A DNA stretch of 64,000 nt from positions 20,649,554 through 20,713,553 of the forward strand of contig CM039515.1 in assembly GCA_022432975.1 (NCBI GenBank), given 5' to 3'. Under the pieces are notes generated by a model. The model saw only the letters and a program-made list of their open reading frames with translations, was not told the origin of the DNA and ran no database searches. Positions 63,415 to 64,000 of the stretch are shown here, in pieces. A program made the position numbers and the translations under genes. The stretch is from Begonia masoniana. Lineage: Eukaryota > Streptophyta > Magnoliopsida > Cucurbitales > Begoniaceae. Numbering within the stretch: position 1 is the stretch's first letter; every line of letters begins with the position of its first letter.

Positions 63415-63690
63415 ACCCGAGCCGGCCCGATCGGTCGGGCCCGGGGTGCGATCGGTCGTGGTCGGGAAGTTTTTGGGTGAAGAAAACCCGAGAAGGCCCG
63501 ATCGATCGGGCATTTAGCCACGATCGATCGTGGCAGCCAAGTGCTGGGCGCGCTGGTGCGCCCCAGCGCGCGCACGCGCGCGTGCCGCGCGTGCAGCGCG
63601 CTTAGCGCGCGAGCAGCGCGCGCGTGCTGCTCACGCCGCGCGCTGCCTGGGCGCCTGGCGCCCAGCTGCGCGCCCAGCAGCCTACTTAAG
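63415..63690 (+). repeat. GATCGATCG and CpG-rich block, family G LTR
   Basis: CGATCGGTCG and CGATCGATCG palindromes (63430-63535), then about 130 bases dominated by GCGCGC, with GGCGCC and other self-complementary words, in an otherwise AT-rich region. Confidence 0.87.
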
Positions 63691-64000
63691 CAAAATTTTT
63701 GTTTTTTTGATATTTTCTCCCGTTTTCTAAAATGTTTTGACCCGATATTTTTCGAAGTATTTCAAACGTATTGTGGGCCCGTTTTCCAACAAATGTCGAG
63801 GGTTCGAAAAACCCGAAAACCGAGCCGGGAATTTTAGGAAAATTATTTTAATTAACGTTTTAAACGCCGGGTTAGCTAGCCAAGTAGCGCACCGGGCCCG
63901 TGGTGGGTTCGGGGCGCTACATAGTGACCGGGTGATGTAGTGTATTTCAAATATCAGATGATGTAAGTGAAGTTTTGTCGTCTAGTGACCGGGCGATGTA

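Larger units (their letters stand above)
61154..63921 (+). repeat. Solo LTR (2768 bp, family G)
   Basis: Starts TGTAACACCCGAGATTT and ends GGGGCGCTACA. Perfect target duplication TAGTG (61149-61153 and 63922-63926). Leader donor TCCAAG|GTAAGT (61557), block 62091-62147, GCC-TTCG-GGC hairpin (62171-62180), a UNCG hairpin array, stem TAAGC-GTAA-GCTTA (62725-62738), mini-exon, then GATCGATCG words and a very GC-rich stretch. Confidence 0.95.
59100..64000 (+). repeat. Family D LTR, continues past window end
   Basis: Starts TGTAACACCCGACGAG, with the preceding flank TAAGT in the R7 LTR. TATA GTATAAATAGG at about 59264. The leader frame from ATG 59356 reaches TIDALG at donor CCCTAG|GTAAGA (59414). 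The exon-like block 59653-59698 ends CCAG|ATAAGT (donor mutated). GGCC-ATTAG-GGCC at 59722-59734, stem TAAGC-ATTAG-GCTTA at 60314-60328, mini-exon and a GGATGATG minisatellite follow. Interrupted by the solo LTR 61154-63921. The end is not in the window, so solo or complete cannot be decided. Confidence 0.88.

Noticed and set aside
63530..63837. Alanine/arginine-rich frames near the window end
   Set aside because: Produced by GCGCGC composition; no homology or start context.

Overview
The window is flowering-plant nuclear DNA, probably from a eudicot; the species cannot be named. I can support no host gene. It is almost entirely a nest of Ty3/gypsy retrotransposons. The best-preserved ones carry gag zinc knuckles, an aspartic protease, RT, RNase H, an integrase with an HHCC head, and a C-terminal chromodomain, which points to the Tekay/Del chromovirus lineage. 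LTRs are long (2.2-4.3 kb), start TGTAAC/TGTAGC, end (G/C)TACA, and are followed by a primer-binding site for initiator tRNA-Met (TGGTATCAGAGC type).

Layout. The deepest host is a sense tandem element (R6/R7: 46033-59099) in which a complete LTR (46766-48940) lies between two internal regions. It is cut by an antisense element R4 (8410-46032 here, left end outside the window), whose right LTR ends at 46032. R4 is itself cut by R1 (sense, 1-8409), by R2 (sense, 9627-28902), by a family D LTR (31468-41202) and by a solo LTR (41491-44118). R2 is cut by R3 (16317-26604). The family D LTR holds an antisense non-autonomous element R5, whose LTR is cut by a solo LTR (34905-39176). R7 is cut by solo LTRs at 52439-54894 and 56560-58741 and by a second family D LTR (59100 to the window end), which contains a solo LTR (61154-63921). 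Eight insertions have both ends in the window. All eight show 5-bp target-site duplications, six perfect and two with one mismatch.

All coding regions are pseudogenes, broken mainly by stops that look like C-to-T or G-to-A changes. R3 looks youngest: its LTRs are nearly identical outside their repeat arrays. It carries only a gag remnant, so it must have been moved by proteins made elsewhere. Minisatellites have expanded inside LTRs (21-22 bp, 28/33 bp, 59 bp, 23 bp and about 105 bp units). Two pure poly-T runs of exactly 500 and 1440 bases sit inside R1 and R3 and may be artefacts.

Most interesting result. At least six LTR families that look unalike over most of their length share one ordered architecture: a GGGCA-N-GTAATTT/TATA promoter, a pyrimidine-rich leader ending at an AG|GT donor, a 45-57 nt exon-like block ending (C/G)AG|GTAAGT, a short GGCC hairpin, a CATGCATCATG motif, a large inverted-repeat block, a hairpin whose stem covaries between families, and an acceptor (GTAG|GTGA) leading into a short acidic reading frame. 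In copies of five groups the stop falls exactly 47 nt after that acceptor although the sequences differ, and changes between related copies favour third codon positions. I infer a spliced LTR-encoded micro-gene or structured leader not described in the families I know. Its start codon is not resolved.
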